A DNA stretch of 64,000 nucleotides from Kordiimonas pumila (GTDB taxonomy: Bacteria; Pseudomonadota; Alphaproteobacteria; Sphingomonadales; Kordiimonadaceae). Location: the NCBI RefSeq assembly GCF_015240255.1, contig NZ_CP061205.1, positions 1,199,501 to 1,263,500 on the forward strand, given 5' to 3'. The notes beneath the pieces were generated by a model, which was given only the letters and a program-made list of their open reading frames with translations, did no database searches and was not told the origin of the DNA. Made by a program: the position numbers and the translations under genes. This document shows, piece by piece, positions 45,253 to 53,406 of this stretch (its first letter is position 1; each line of letters starts with the position of its first letter).

Positions 45253-46520
45253 ACCGCACCCTTGGGCTTTGGGGTGTTGTTGCAACCCTTGTCGGTTATG
45301 TGATCGGTGCCAGTATTTTTATTCTGCCGGGGGAACTGGCGGGCACTGCTGGGCCGGGGGTTGTTATATCTTATCTGCTGGCGGCAGTGATAGCCGCTTT
45401 TTCCTGCCTTGTGGCGGGCCAGATAGGGGCTGTATTCCCCAGCGCAGGCGCGGGCTATGTGGCTGTGTCGCGGCTTTTGTCACCCTTCGCAGGCTTTATT
45501 GGCATCTGGCTGATGCTCGCAGCCTATATTATGGCGATTGTGCTTATTGCCCTTGGTTTTGCTGATTATTTTACCGCTGTATTCCCGGTTTTTAGCCGGT
45601 CTGCTGTGGCTTATGGGGTGGTGGCATTTTTTATCCTTGCAAACCTTGGTAACCTTACATTTCTGATGCGCATACAGGGCTTTCTGGTTTTGTGTTTTAT
45701 GGCGGCGCTTGTGGCGGTGTCTGGCGGGGGTCTTGCCGCGATTGAACCCGCAAACATTACCCCTTTTATACCGTCTGGCTGGGGGCCGGTGCTGTATGCA
45801 GCGGTGCCAGCCTTTTTTTCATACGGCGGCTTTATGGCAGTGATGGAAATGGCAGGCGAGATTAAGAAACCCGGTAAAACCATTCCTGCCGGGCTTATTA
45901 TCAGCTTTATTCTGGTGGTGGTTACTTATGTTGCCCTGTCGCTTGCGCTTGTGGGCATGATACCGTGGCAAGAGCTGGCGAGCGTGAAAGCACCGGTTAA
46001 AATAGTGGCGGAACAGCTTTTTGGTCGTGTGGGCGGTGTGTTCACAAGCTTTGCCATTATGGGGGCGGCAGCTACATCGATTAATGCGCTGGTGCTGGTT
46101 GCCTCGCGCGATATTTTTGCACTGGCACAGGACGGTTTACTGCCCCGCCGTGTTGCCCCGCAAGGCGAAACCAGCCTTGCACGCTCGGTTCTGGTTGTAG
46201 GTGTGTTTTCCCTGCTGGCTATCAGTCTTGGTAACTCTATTAGCGAATATGCTGTGTGGGTTTCGTCGTTCACACTTTTATTCCAGATCCTTGTTGGGGC
46301 GGCGCTGCTTTATGTGCCTAAAAAGGCTGCGGAGGCTTACGGGGCCTCAGGCTTTAAGCTTGGTATGGGCGGCATACAGTTTTCTGGCTGGGGGCTTATG
46401 CTTATTTCAGCTTTTTTCCTGTTGGTTGTGGTCGTGGGGTCACCCGCACATGCGGCATGGTCTGTGGTCTATATACTGGTGGGGGCTATGCTTTATAAAC
46501 TACGAAATAAAGGGGCATAA
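45249..46520 (+). CDS. APC-superfamily amino acid permease
   Basis: A membrane protein of 423 residues with twelve hydrophobic segments. The first helix has the APC unwound motif GYVIGASIFILPGELAGTAGPG, followed by PSAGAGYVAVSRLLSP and YGGFMAVMEMAGEIKKPGKTIP, typical of the APC family of proton-coupled or exchange amino acid and amine carriers. It starts in the ATGA overlap with the peptidase and ends 1 base before the thioesterase start. It probably imports the amino acid or amine released outside (inference). Confidence 0.9.
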   Translation: MNRTLGLWGVVATLVGYVIGASIFILPGELAGTAGPGVVISYLLAAVIAAFSCLVAGQIGAVFPSAGAGYVAVSRLLSPFAGFIGIWLMLAAYIMAIVLIALGFADYFTAVFPVFSRSAVAYGVVAFFILANLGNLTFLMRIQGFLVLCFMAALVAVSGGGLAAIEPANITPFIPSGWGPVLYAAVPAFFSYGGFMAVMEMAGEIKKPGKTIPAGLIISFILVVVTYVALSLALVGMIPWQELASVKAPVKIVAEQLFGRVGGVFTSFAIMGAAATSINALVLVASRDIFALAQDGLLPRRVAPQGETSLARSVLVVGVFSLLAISLGNSISEYAVWVSSFTLLFQILVGAALLYVPKKAAEAYGASGFKLGMGGIQFSGWGLMLISAFFLLVVVVGSPAHAAWSVVYILVGAMLYKLRNKGA

Positions 46521-46521
46521 T

Positions 46522-46938
46522 ATGGGTATGATGGAAAGTTACAGAGGAGTAGTGCACCCGTGGCTGTGTGACGGTATGGGGCACTTTACCACCCGGCACT
46601 ATACCGCAATGTTTGACGATGCCAGCTACCATTTGGCCTATGCCTGCGGGGTTGACCTAAGTTCTGAAAACCGGGAAAGCGGCTTTGTTGATGTGAAGCT
46701 GGAAATGAACTTCCTTTCAGAGCTGCGGAGCGGCGCGCTTGTTATCGTGCATAGTGGTATTTTAAAGCTGGGGCGCACATCTTTTACGGCGCGGCATGAA
46801 ATGCGAAATATTAAGGATATGTCGCTGGCGGCAACGCTGGACTCTGTTTCAGTGTTTTTTGACCTGAAAGCCAGAAAGGCTATGCCTATTGATGATACGT
46901 TCCGCACCAAAGCGGCAGCCCTAATGGTTGAGGGCTAA
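46522..46938 (+). CDS. Hot-dog thioesterase, carnitine-cluster type
   Basis: A protein of 138 residues in the 4-hydroxybenzoyl-CoA thioesterase-like fold: YRGVVHPWLCDGMGHFTTRHYTAMFDDASYHL places the catalytic acid in CDGMGH, and SGILKLGRTSFTARHEM is the central strand pair. This subgroup is known beside BKACE in carnitine degradation, where it hydrolyses betainyl-CoA. The same pairing with BKACE is seen here, so it likely hydrolyses the acyl-CoA that BKACE forms (inference from family and operon). The ATG at 46522 follows AGGGG. The frame is open from 46201, but upstream is overlap with the permease. It is the last gene before a hairpin. Confidence 0.85.
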   Translation: MGMMESYRGVVHPWLCDGMGHFTTRHYTAMFDDASYHLAYACGVDLSSENRESGFVDVKLEMNFLSELRSGALVIVHSGILKLGRTSFTARHEMRNIKDMSLAATLDSVSVFFDLKARKAMPIDDTFRTKAAALMVEG

Positions 46939-46944
46939 AAGAAA

Positions 46945-46968
46945 AGCGCGCGGCAGGGGCCACGCGCT
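46945..46968. terminator. Hairpin between the thioesterase and the convergent propeller lipoprotein gene
   Basis: AGCGCG (46945-46950) pairs with CGCGCT (46963-46968), with inner GGC/GCC pairing. On the minus strand it is followed by TTTTCTTTTA, so it terminates the leftward gene well. It may also stop the rightward operon. Confidence 0.75.
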
Positions 46969-46991
46969 CTATGGTGTGCTTTAAGGCCTGA

Positions 46992-48020
46992 TTAGTTCTG
47001 GCTAACAACAACGACCTTAAACTCTTTTTCCGCACCCATATATTCACCGTCTGGGCCCCATTCAACGTGGGCCGCGGGCAAATATAGCTCGTCTGCTATT
47101 GGGTCATAGGCTTCTGTGCGGGCGCCGTCTGCGGTTTTAATAGTTTGCAGAACAGTGGCGTTACCTTCTGTATCCAGATGGTAAACCGTTAGGGTGCCAT
47201 CAATACAAGATACGTAGCCGATACGGGTTTCAGGGTTAAAGATAGAGCCATCTGCTATTGAACCAATTTTAATATTGCCGTGGTTGCGGCCAGTTTCTGC
47301 CTCAATCAATTTGGCAATATTATTATGACATACAGAAATGATAAGGCCGGTTACAGGGTCGTACGCCATGCCGGTTGGCTCATCACAGTCAGGTAGGGCA
47401 TACCGTTTTGCTACAGTCAGGCTTGCTGTACTGATAACGGCAATTTCATTTGTGTCTTCGACATTCACAAAAACATGTCCTTTGCCGTCAGCATTGGCGG
47501 CCTCTGGCTTACCGCCCACTGGAATAGTGGCCAGCACTTCAGCGGTTGCTGGGTTGATCACGGTTACATCTTCGCTGTGGCCGTTCATTACAAAAATCAG
47601 GCCGCTTTTTTCTTCAAAAAAAGCGCCGTCTGGGCCGTCGCCTGTTTTTATATCGGCAATCACTGCACCGGTTTTACGGTTCAGGATTGTAGCATCGTTG
47701 CTGTCGTTGTTGGTGCTTAGCATCAGGTCTGTGTCCGGGATCAGCAGAACGGCGGCTACATCAGCGCGTTCCAGCAGAGTGGTTGTTTTGCCGGTTGCTA
47801 GATCAACTGTCATAATGCCATTGTCGCGCCCCACAAAAAGCTGGTTTGCGGCGTGGTCAACGGAAATATAGTCATAACCACCGTCTGGCGCGGTGATGGT
47901 CCTGCTCACTTTGTAGGCTGTGGTAACCTCGGGCGTTTGTTGCGCATTGCTACTGTTGTCAGCAGAGCAAGCAGAGAGAAGGGCGGTACTGATAATCAAA
48001 CTGGAAATATACTTTTTCAT
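46992..48020 (-). CDS. YncE-like beta-propeller lipoprotein
   Basis: A protein of 342 residues. A lipoprotein signal (MKKYISSLIISTALLSACSA, lipobox LSAC) is followed by a linker and a seven-bladed YVTN/YncE-type propeller: GGYDYISVDHAANQLFVGR, GIMTVDLATGKTT, DATILNRKTGAVIADI, DVTVINPATAEVLATIPVGGKPEAA, NEIAVISTASLTVAKR. No enzyme motif is seen, so it is likely a binding or scaffold protein of the envelope. It is 44 bases downstream of, and in the same direction as, the beta-barrel-like gene, probably one operon. Function unknown. Confidence 0.85.
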   Translation of the reverse strand: MKKYISSLIISTALLSACSADNSSNAQQTPEVTTAYKVSRTITAPDGGYDYISVDHAANQLFVGRDNGIMTVDLATGKTTTLLERADVAAVLLIPDTDLMLSTNNDSNDATILNRKTGAVIADIKTGDGPDGAFFEEKSGLIFVMNGHSEDVTVINPATAEVLATIPVGGKPEAANADGKGHVFVNVEDTNEIAVISTASLTVAKRYALPDCDEPTGMAYDPVTGLIISVCHNNIAKLIEAETGRNHGNIKIGSIADGSIFNPETRIGYVSCIDGTLTVYHLDTEGNATVLQTIKTADGARTEAYDPIADELYLPAAHVEWGPDGEYMGAEKEFKVVVVSQN

Positions 48021-48064
48021 AATTAGGCTTCCTGTTTAGTTAAAATAAGGCGGTTTGGCCCTCT

Positions 48065-48817
48065 TTAGAAGGCTTTTTCAAGAAAAAGAGCAGCGCCAAT
48101 AACACTGATGCCATCTTCGGTGTGCAGGCTATGACTGATACGGCCTTGCAGCTCTAAATCATTCCCCATGTCCCACGTGAAACCAACATCGCCTTCCAGC
48201 GCATAGCCGGTTTCATAGGCGAGCGGTACATCACCGCTTACTTCAACACCGAGACTAAGGCTTTCGGTTACATCATATTCTGCGACAGCGCCGAAACCCA
48301 GTTCATCTTCGTGCGATTCAAGGGAGGTAGCATAGGCGACAAAGGTTCTCAGACTGGTGCGACCTTGTTCCCAGCCCAGAATAACCGGAATTTCAAGTTG
48401 CCATTCATTTGATCCGATACCGTGTGTGCCGGTGGGGGCAAACAGTGCAGGCTCTGTTGTTAGGCCAAAGCCACCTTCTTCAGGCACGCGGATCACTTCC
48501 CATTTCAGGGCGATTTCTGTATCGAGCCAACCGCTTTCAGATGGCAGACCGTCTTCCTTCAGCCAGCCTTTACCAAAAGTAACCGAGGTTTCAAGGCCGG
48601 GTACGATGGGCAGGGTGGCGTCAATCGCCGGGCCCTCAAGGCTCCAGTCATCACCGGCGGATTCGTACTCGCTGAGAATTTTAATTTCGGGCCGGTCTGC
48701 AGCATCTAGACCAGTGGTATGGTAGGGCGATGCGGCAGCAGGGCTTGCTGCATAAAGAGATGCTAAAATAATGCTGGCTAGGCATGTGTACATAGGGTGG
48801 TTTGAGGAGTGTTTCAT
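48065..48817 (-). CDS. Exported outer-membrane beta-barrel-like protein
   Basis: A protein of 250 residues with a signal peptide (CLASIILASLYAASPAAAS). The rest shows alternating amphipathic strands rich in Gly, Glu and aromatic residues (VTFGKGWLKEDG, EIALKWEVIRV, PVILGWEQGRTSLRTFVAYAT, LSLGVEVSGDV, ISVIGAALFLEKAF) ending in Phe, the pattern of small outer-membrane barrels. No specific family is recognised with confidence. It precedes the propeller lipoprotein gene by 44 bases. Confidence 0.7.
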   Translation of the reverse strand: MKHSSNHPMYTCLASIILASLYAASPAAASPYHTTGLDAADRPEIKILSEYESAGDDWSLEGPAIDATLPIVPGLETSVTFGKGWLKEDGLPSESGWLDTEIALKWEVIRVPEEGGFGLTTEPALFAPTGTHGIGSNEWQLEIPVILGWEQGRTSLRTFVAYATSLESHEDELGFGAVAEYDVTESLSLGVEVSGDVPLAYETGYALEGDVGFTWDMGNDLELQGRISHSLHTEDGISVIGAALFLEKAF

Positions 48818-48917
48818 AAAGGGCCTCGCTTTCTGTTAGAGGCTTATTAATACACTCAGTCTGACAAGAGCTGCGATTACCGTGTCAGTAAAATATCAGT
48901 TTCACAATATGTGGGCT

Positions 48918-49322
48918 TTAGGCGCGACCGGCACTCTGTACCACGGTCTCCAAGGCATCTTCCCCGGTGATGTTAAAAACGACAGAACCACTGTATGTAG
49001 ACTTGAAGTTGCTGATCGTTGTGTATTCAAAAGTTGCATACCACGGGCCTGTGGCACCGGGCTCTGGTTCGTAGATAAGGTTGCCAAGCAAAATATCGAT
49101 AGCTGAAATAGAACAACCTGCCCCAACAAGAGGGGCATTATCGTATAATATTGTGCCTTTGCGCGGCATAATATCAAGGGTGACAAAGGTTAAGCGGCCA
49201 GATTGAACACTGAAGTCTGCAACTTTGAAGGTATATGTGCCCCCTTCTGGGAATGAAAGGCTTTTGTGCTGGTGTTTGTTCATGACGAATAGCTCGTATA
49301 ATTTGTTTAGTCTGTGCTTCAT
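48918..49322 (-). CDS. Orphan single-domain adhesin/cadherin-like repeat protein
   Basis: A protein of 134 residues with no signal peptide. The stretch GTILYDNAPLVGAG, ISAIDILLGNLIYEPEPGATG and PWYATFEYTT follows the consensus of a bacterial cadherin-like adhesin repeat (G-T-L-x-x-x-x-x-V-x-x-G, I-x-x-x-D-I-x-x-G-x-L-x-Y-x-P). Such domains normally occur in long tandem arrays inside giant adhesins; here one stands alone. Function unknown; it could be a remnant or a small surface protein. It resembles the adhesin fragments at 18660-19414 in type. The divergent AraC gene begins about 250 bases away. Confidence 0.6.
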   Translation of the reverse strand: MKHRLNKLYELFVMNKHQHKSLSFPEGGTYTFKVADFSVQSGRLTFVTLDIMPRKGTILYDNAPLVGAGCSISAIDILLGNLIYEPEPGATGPWYATFEYTTISNFKSTYSGSVVFNITGEDALETVVQSAGRA

Positions 49323-49569
49323 AATATGCAGTAATGTTTATGAGCAATATTCGTGCCGAAACCAGCAGCAGGCAACAGCATGACTGAAAAGAAAGATACC
49401 AGATACGGGGCGCTAGTGCGTGACGTACAGTTCATATTTTGTGATCGTGCGTTTCATTTTACAGGTAGTTTTGCTACTTTTTGCTGTATACAATCGTTAG
49501 GGCTGGATAATTTGCCGATTAGCAAAAACGCTGATATGGTAGCCTTTGGAACAATAGATGGGCTGATTG

Positions 49570-50598
49570 ATGCTGGATTCACCAACAGCAACAAAACCAG
49601 ATACCACGAACCTGCTTGCTCTTTTTGAAAGCAGAGAAGAGCGGGTTTTTGCAAACAGGGTAGATACCGCCGAAGCCGTTCCTGCGGAACAGTTTGATAT
49701 GTGGCAGCACTGCGCTGCGGGTATTGCAGAGCTGGGGCGGCCCGGGCCACTGAACGCCCCTTTTCGCGGTACGATGACCAACTATTTCACATCCTCTATT
49801 GGCTATGTGCAGCACACCATCCATGATCACTGCCACATGGACCGAACACAGAAGATTATAGATACGCAGGAAGTGGAACTGCTCGCTGTTCAGCTTAGAC
49901 TAAGCGGGCAAGAAGTTCAGCATAACCTAAAGGCAGACCAGCTTTTTAGCCCCGGTGACATCAGAATTGCGGACCTGAGCCAGCCGCTGTTTTCTGAAAA
50001 CCCGGCCTATGATAATATTGGCATTTTGGTTACCAAAAAAGAATTGCTGGACCGGCTACCAAGGCTGGACAAGCTGCACGGCTTTACCATGCAAGCCGGG
50101 CCGATGACTAACATTCTGAAAACCCACATGCAGTCTGTTATGGCGGAAATGCCGGGTTTGTCGCAGCTTGATGCCGAAAAAGTAGCAAGTGTGACGATCG
50201 AGATGCTAAGCGCGGCACTTCTTGGTATTGAGGCTCCGCATATTCTAGAATCAGAGAGTATGTCTGGTCCTGTTTTAAGGTCGGTTCGTATCTGTATTGA
50301 AAATAACCTGCATAAACCGGGCCTGAACCCGGATAGCATTGCCCGCATGGTTGGGGTTTCCAGAACTAAGCTGTTTCAGGTCTGCAAGCCCTACGGTAGC
50401 CCTATGGAGCTATTACATTACCGCCGTATGCGCCGGGCAACAGAATTGATGAAATCCGAGCCTAGCATTACCATATCAGAAGTTTCTTTTGCTGTTGGGT
50501 ATGAAAACCGCGAAACATTCAGCCGTATTTTTCGGCGTGAATTTGGCTTTTCGGCGCGTGATTTTCTGCAATCATATCGCCTGAATACCCCGCAGTAA
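49570..50598 (+). CDS. AraC-family transcriptional regulator
   Basis: A regulator of 342 residues. The C-terminal double helix-turn-helix is clear: LNPDSIARMVGVSRTKLFQVCKPYGSPMELLHYRRMRRATELM (first) and ITISEVSFAVGYENRETFSRIFRREFGFSARDFL (second, with the usual GY...F.R.F...G.....R motif). The N-terminal 200 residues resemble no ligand domain that can be named by eye. The ATG at 49570 is preferred over the TTG at 49567. It lies 82 bases before the PaaI-like gene in the same direction; its target is unknown. Confidence 0.88.
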   Translation: MLDSPTATKPDTTNLLALFESREERVFANRVDTAEAVPAEQFDMWQHCAAGIAELGRPGPLNAPFRGTMTNYFTSSIGYVQHTIHDHCHMDRTQKIIDTQEVELLAVQLRLSGQEVQHNLKADQLFSPGDIRIADLSQPLFSENPAYDNIGILVTKKELLDRLPRLDKLHGFTMQAGPMTNILKTHMQSVMAEMPGLSQLDAEKVASVTIEMLSAALLGIEAPHILESESMSGPVLRSVRICIENNLHKPGLNPDSIARMVGVSRTKLFQVCKPYGSPMELLHYRRMRRATELMKSEPSITISEVSFAVGYENRETFSRIFRREFGFSARDFLQSYRLNTPQ

Positions 50599-50680
50599 TA
50601 ATTCCCTATAAAAACCCTACTTTTCATTGAAACTTTTGCCGTCTGGCATATGTCATGCTGGGTAAGCAGAAAGGGATACT

Positions 50681-51097
50681 ATGACGGATGATATGCTGGC
50701 ATTTGGGCGGGGTGTGCTGGAAAGCCAGCCCTTTAGTGTGCTTTTGGGGACAGAGCTGACAGCTTTTGAAAAAGGCATGGCAGAACTGGCGCTTGACCTG
50801 AAGCCCGAGCACAGGCAGCAGCATGGTTATGCGCATGGCGGTATTATAAGCTATTTGGCAGATAATGCCCTCACTTTTGCGGGCGGCTCTGTTATGGGCG
50901 ACTGCCTAACGCTGGAATATAAAATAAATTATCTGCGCCCTGCTGTGGGCGAGCGCCTTGTTGCCCGGGCTCGCACAGCAGGCGTGGGCCGCAGTCAGGC
51001 GGTTTGCACCTGCGATATATATGCCTTGAAGCGCGGTGTGGAAAAGCTGTGCGCCACCGCACAGGGTACAATCTGGAAACTATCTAAAGGCGATTAA
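50681..51097 (+). CDS. PaaI-family hot-dog thioesterase
   Basis: A protein of 138 residues with the PaaI/YdiI fold: QQHGYAHGGIISYLADNALTFAG carries the HGG motif and the catalytic Asp, followed by TLEYKINYLRPAVGERLVARAR and CTCDIYAL. Members hydrolyse aryl or short-chain acyl-CoA. Substrate unknown. The stop lies 11 bases from the stop of the convergent SUMF1-domain gene. Confidence 0.88.
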   Translation: MTDDMLAFGRGVLESQPFSVLLGTELTAFEKGMAELALDLKPEHRQQHGYAHGGIISYLADNALTFAGGSVMGDCLTLEYKINYLRPAVGERLVARARTAGVGRSQAVCTCDIYALKRGVEKLCATAQGTIWKLSKGD

Positions 51098-51108
51098 ACA
51101 AGCAGCCT

Positions 51109-52659
51109 TTATTCCGGGATAGACCGAACAAGCCGGAAACCAATATTTTTACGCCGTTCTGTACCCTCTGTTTTATGCCGTGCCTGTGCGGCAAGCAGGG
51201 CAGGCATGGCCGAGTTCATACTGCCGCGCACCACGCCCATGCCTGTATCACAGGTTCCGTCTGTGCCCATAAAGGGTGCTGCATTTGCCGGCGCTTTGGT
51301 AAAATCATCCTGCCAGCAATCAGCAACCCATTCTGCTACGTTACCAAGGGTGTCATAAAGGCCGTATGTATTGGGTTTATATTGACCGACAGGGAAGGTC
51401 ATATCGAGGTCGGGCATGTCGGCGCATTCAGCACAGGTGCCACCCGCATTACTGAAGGCTGCGCGCTGGGTATCAATTTGGGCATTTTGCCCGCGTACCA
51501 TATAGGCCCATTCCACTTCACTGGGTAGCCGCCAAAAACCGGTGCCGCCTGCTTTTTGCCACTCGTTATTGAGCCATTCAATAAAGCTCGCAATGTCATT
51601 TTTGTTCACATTAATAACAGGCCGCTTCATGCGGCCCCAGCCCATGTCATTTGGCACATAGGCATTACAGCCACCGGCTTCAACACATTTGTCCCACTGA
51701 CTAAAGGTTATTTCATATGCCGTAGCTTCAAAGGCTTTGGGGATAATGTTGCCGTCTATTTTGGTAATAGTTTGGCCAATGCCTGATTTTTTATAGGTAA
51801 AAAAGCCAGCAGGAATGCGCACAACCGGGCCAGTTAAAGTATAGAGCGGCAGCGACTGTTCGGCCAGTTTCAGGGCCTTTTCAGCCTCACCTCTGTAAAG
51901 GCTGGTGGCATAAACAGAGAGAAAGTTTTTCAGGGCGGTCACAGACCCGCTTTTTTGGGCGCTGTAAAAAGCCAGCGCTTCTTCATGCTGCTTTGCCTGA
52001 TCGCGGAATTTGCCTTTTGGATAAGCGTCGAGATAGTTTTGATAGCTTGGGATAGTGTTTTGCTGGCGGGCAACACGCATGGCCGCCACATCAGCGCCGT
52101 TTGTGGCATCTATCACAAACTTACCGTCAGGCCAGTGTTCCAGATAGCGCAAAAATGATACCTCTGTATTAAGCTCTTTGGCGCGCCTAAAGCTCAGGAA
52201 ATCAGCAGATTCAACGTTTTCGCCTGTTGGATATTGCCGCCGGTAAGCTGCATATGCAAAAATGGTATGCTGTTTTTGGGCAAATTCAAAGGCCGCTTTT
52301 TCAGATGTAGTAAAGGCGCTTATGGCTTCCAGAATTTTTGCTTTAAGGGCGGCGGCTTCCGGTGCAAAAAGCGGCTTTTCCCCGGCTTCGGCCAAATAGG
52401 CGTTGATGAGCATTTCTGCACGCTGGTAGAAACCGCTGCCATAAGCGGCGCGTGCGGCATGGTAGCTAATATCAACCGGCAATGCCTGGTTGTTTTGCAT
52501 CAGGTCCTGAAACAGGTTGTCTGCCAATTTGAAGCGGCCAATGTCAAGCGCTTCTAAGGCAATTTGCAGCTCTGCATCTGTATCAAGCGCATGCGGCGAG
52601 GCTGTGGGAAAAATGGAGATCGAGCAAAATAAAAATAGAAAGCTGATTATCTTTTTCAC
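51109..52659 (-). CDS. Exported SUMF1-domain (formylglycine-enzyme-like) protein with N-terminal helical repeats
   Basis: About 516 residues from the GTG at 52659, which gives a clean signal peptide (KKIISFLFLFCSISIFPTASPHA) and has AAGG upstream. An ATG at 52716 in the same frame would add 19 residues in front of that signal. Residues about 30-280 look like alpha-helical tetratricopeptide-type repeats. The C-terminal domain has SUMF1/EgtB landmarks: RIPAGFFTYKK, FSQWDKCVEAGG, FWRLPSEVEWAYMVRG, YGLYDTLGNVAEWVADCW, VVRGSMNS and NIGFRLVRS. The canonical RGGS motif of true formylglycine enzymes reads RGSM, and no sulfatase is nearby, so sulfatase activation is not supported. Role unknown. Confidence 0.82.
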   Translation of the reverse strand: MKKIISFLFLFCSISIFPTASPHALDTDAELQIALEALDIGRFKLADNLFQDLMQNNQALPVDISYHAARAAYGSGFYQRAEMLINAYLAEAGEKPLFAPEAAALKAKILEAISAFTTSEKAAFEFAQKQHTIFAYAAYRRQYPTGENVESADFLSFRRAKELNTEVSFLRYLEHWPDGKFVIDATNGADVAAMRVARQQNTIPSYQNYLDAYPKGKFRDQAKQHEEALAFYSAQKSGSVTALKNFLSVYATSLYRGEAEKALKLAEQSLPLYTLTGPVVRIPAGFFTYKKSGIGQTITKIDGNIIPKAFEATAYEITFSQWDKCVEAGGCNAYVPNDMGWGRMKRPVINVNKNDIASFIEWLNNEWQKAGGTGFWRLPSEVEWAYMVRGQNAQIDTQRAAFSNAGGTCAECADMPDLDMTFPVGQYKPNTYGLYDTLGNVAEWVADCWQDDFTKAPANAAPFMGTDGTCDTGMGVVRGSMNSAMPALLAAQARHKTEGTERRKNIGFRLVRSIPE

Positions 52660-52858
52660 TAAGCAAACCTTAAAAATTGCTAACAGACAGTATATTAATA
52701 TGCGTTCTTTGATCATAGCGCAATAATTGTGGGCGACGATACTTTTCTTACATAGCCTTTGTTTTAAATGTCATTTTATAGGGCATCCATGTGGGTGCTT
52801 GCTAAATCACGCCTGCAGTTATAGTTTTTACAGACGGCAGCTAGCGTAAGGGAACCGC

Positions 52859-53281
52859 GTGTTTATACAGATTGCAATTGGCTCTTTTCTGATCGTTTGC
52901 ACCATTTTGGTGGAGGTAAGCTTTATCGAGCTTGCCATTATGGCGACTCGTCGCTTTGGTAAAAACCTGATGGACAGCAAACGCTTTAGCCATTTTGTTC
53001 TTGTGCTAACGGTAACAGCACTGTGGCTTTTGGCGGCCCTTAGCCTTGCCATGTGGGTGTGGGCTTTGGGTTTTCTCTATGTCGGGGCCTTTGATACGCT
53101 TGAGGCGGCGCTGTATTTTGCAATGGCATCCTTTACCACACTGGGGTTTGGTGACCTACTATTGCCGCTTGAATGGCGGCTGCTGTCTGGCTTTGCAGCG
53201 GCAAACGGGTTGGTGCTGTTTGGCCTTAATACCGCTTTCCTGATCGAAATAATGATGCGCATGCGCACATCGCGCCGCTAA
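52859..53281 (+). CDS. Small potassium-channel-like membrane protein
   Basis: A protein of 140 residues with a hydrophobic N-terminal helix, a second helix (LVLTVTALWLLAALSLAMWVWAL), a pore-loop-like stretch (YFAMASFTTLGFGDLLLP) and a final helix (NGLVLFGLNTAFLIEIMM). TTLGFGD matches the potassium selectivity filter, with Phe in place of Tyr. The GTG start has AAGGGA about 7 bases upstream. It stands alone between the SUMF1-domain and TetR genes. Transport has not been shown for such short family members. Confidence 0.8.
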   Translation: MFIQIAIGSFLIVCTILVEVSFIELAIMATRRFGKNLMDSKRFSHFVLVLTVTALWLLAALSLAMWVWALGFLYVGAFDTLEAALYFAMASFTTLGFGDLLLPLEWRLLSGFAAANGLVLFGLNTAFLIEIMMRMRTSRR

Positions 53282-53348
53282 TAACTTCTTATTTATCAAC
53301 AGGCTAATCTATGGTTTTTCTGCATCGCAGCATTTTTCTGTATTTTTG

Positions 53349-53377
53349 TTGACTATACCGACCAGACGGTATAGTAT
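53349..53377 (+). promoter_or_regulatory. Promoter with overlapping TetR operator
   Basis: TTGACT (53349-53354) and TAGTAT (53372-53377), 17 bases apart, form a sigma-70-type promoter. Between them a perfect inverted repeat, ACTATACCG (53352-53360) and CGGTATAGT (53367-53375) with a 6-base spacer, overlaps both promoter elements. It is 30 bases before the TetR gene. This is the expected place for an autorepressing TetR-family dimer to block transcription of the whole efflux operon. Confidence 0.85.
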
Positions 53378-53406
53378 GCCTTTCACTTAAAGAGGTAAGA
53401 AGCCCG

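Noticed and set aside
46201-46521. Extended N-terminus of the hot-dog thioesterase, 107 residues
   Set aside because: This stretch overlaps the permease gene in another frame and has no match; the ATG at 46522 has a ribosome site and gives the family length.
49353-49628. A 91 aa open frame before the AraC gene
   Set aside because: It overlaps the AraC start in another frame, shows no domain or ribosome site, and has a composition unlike a real protein.
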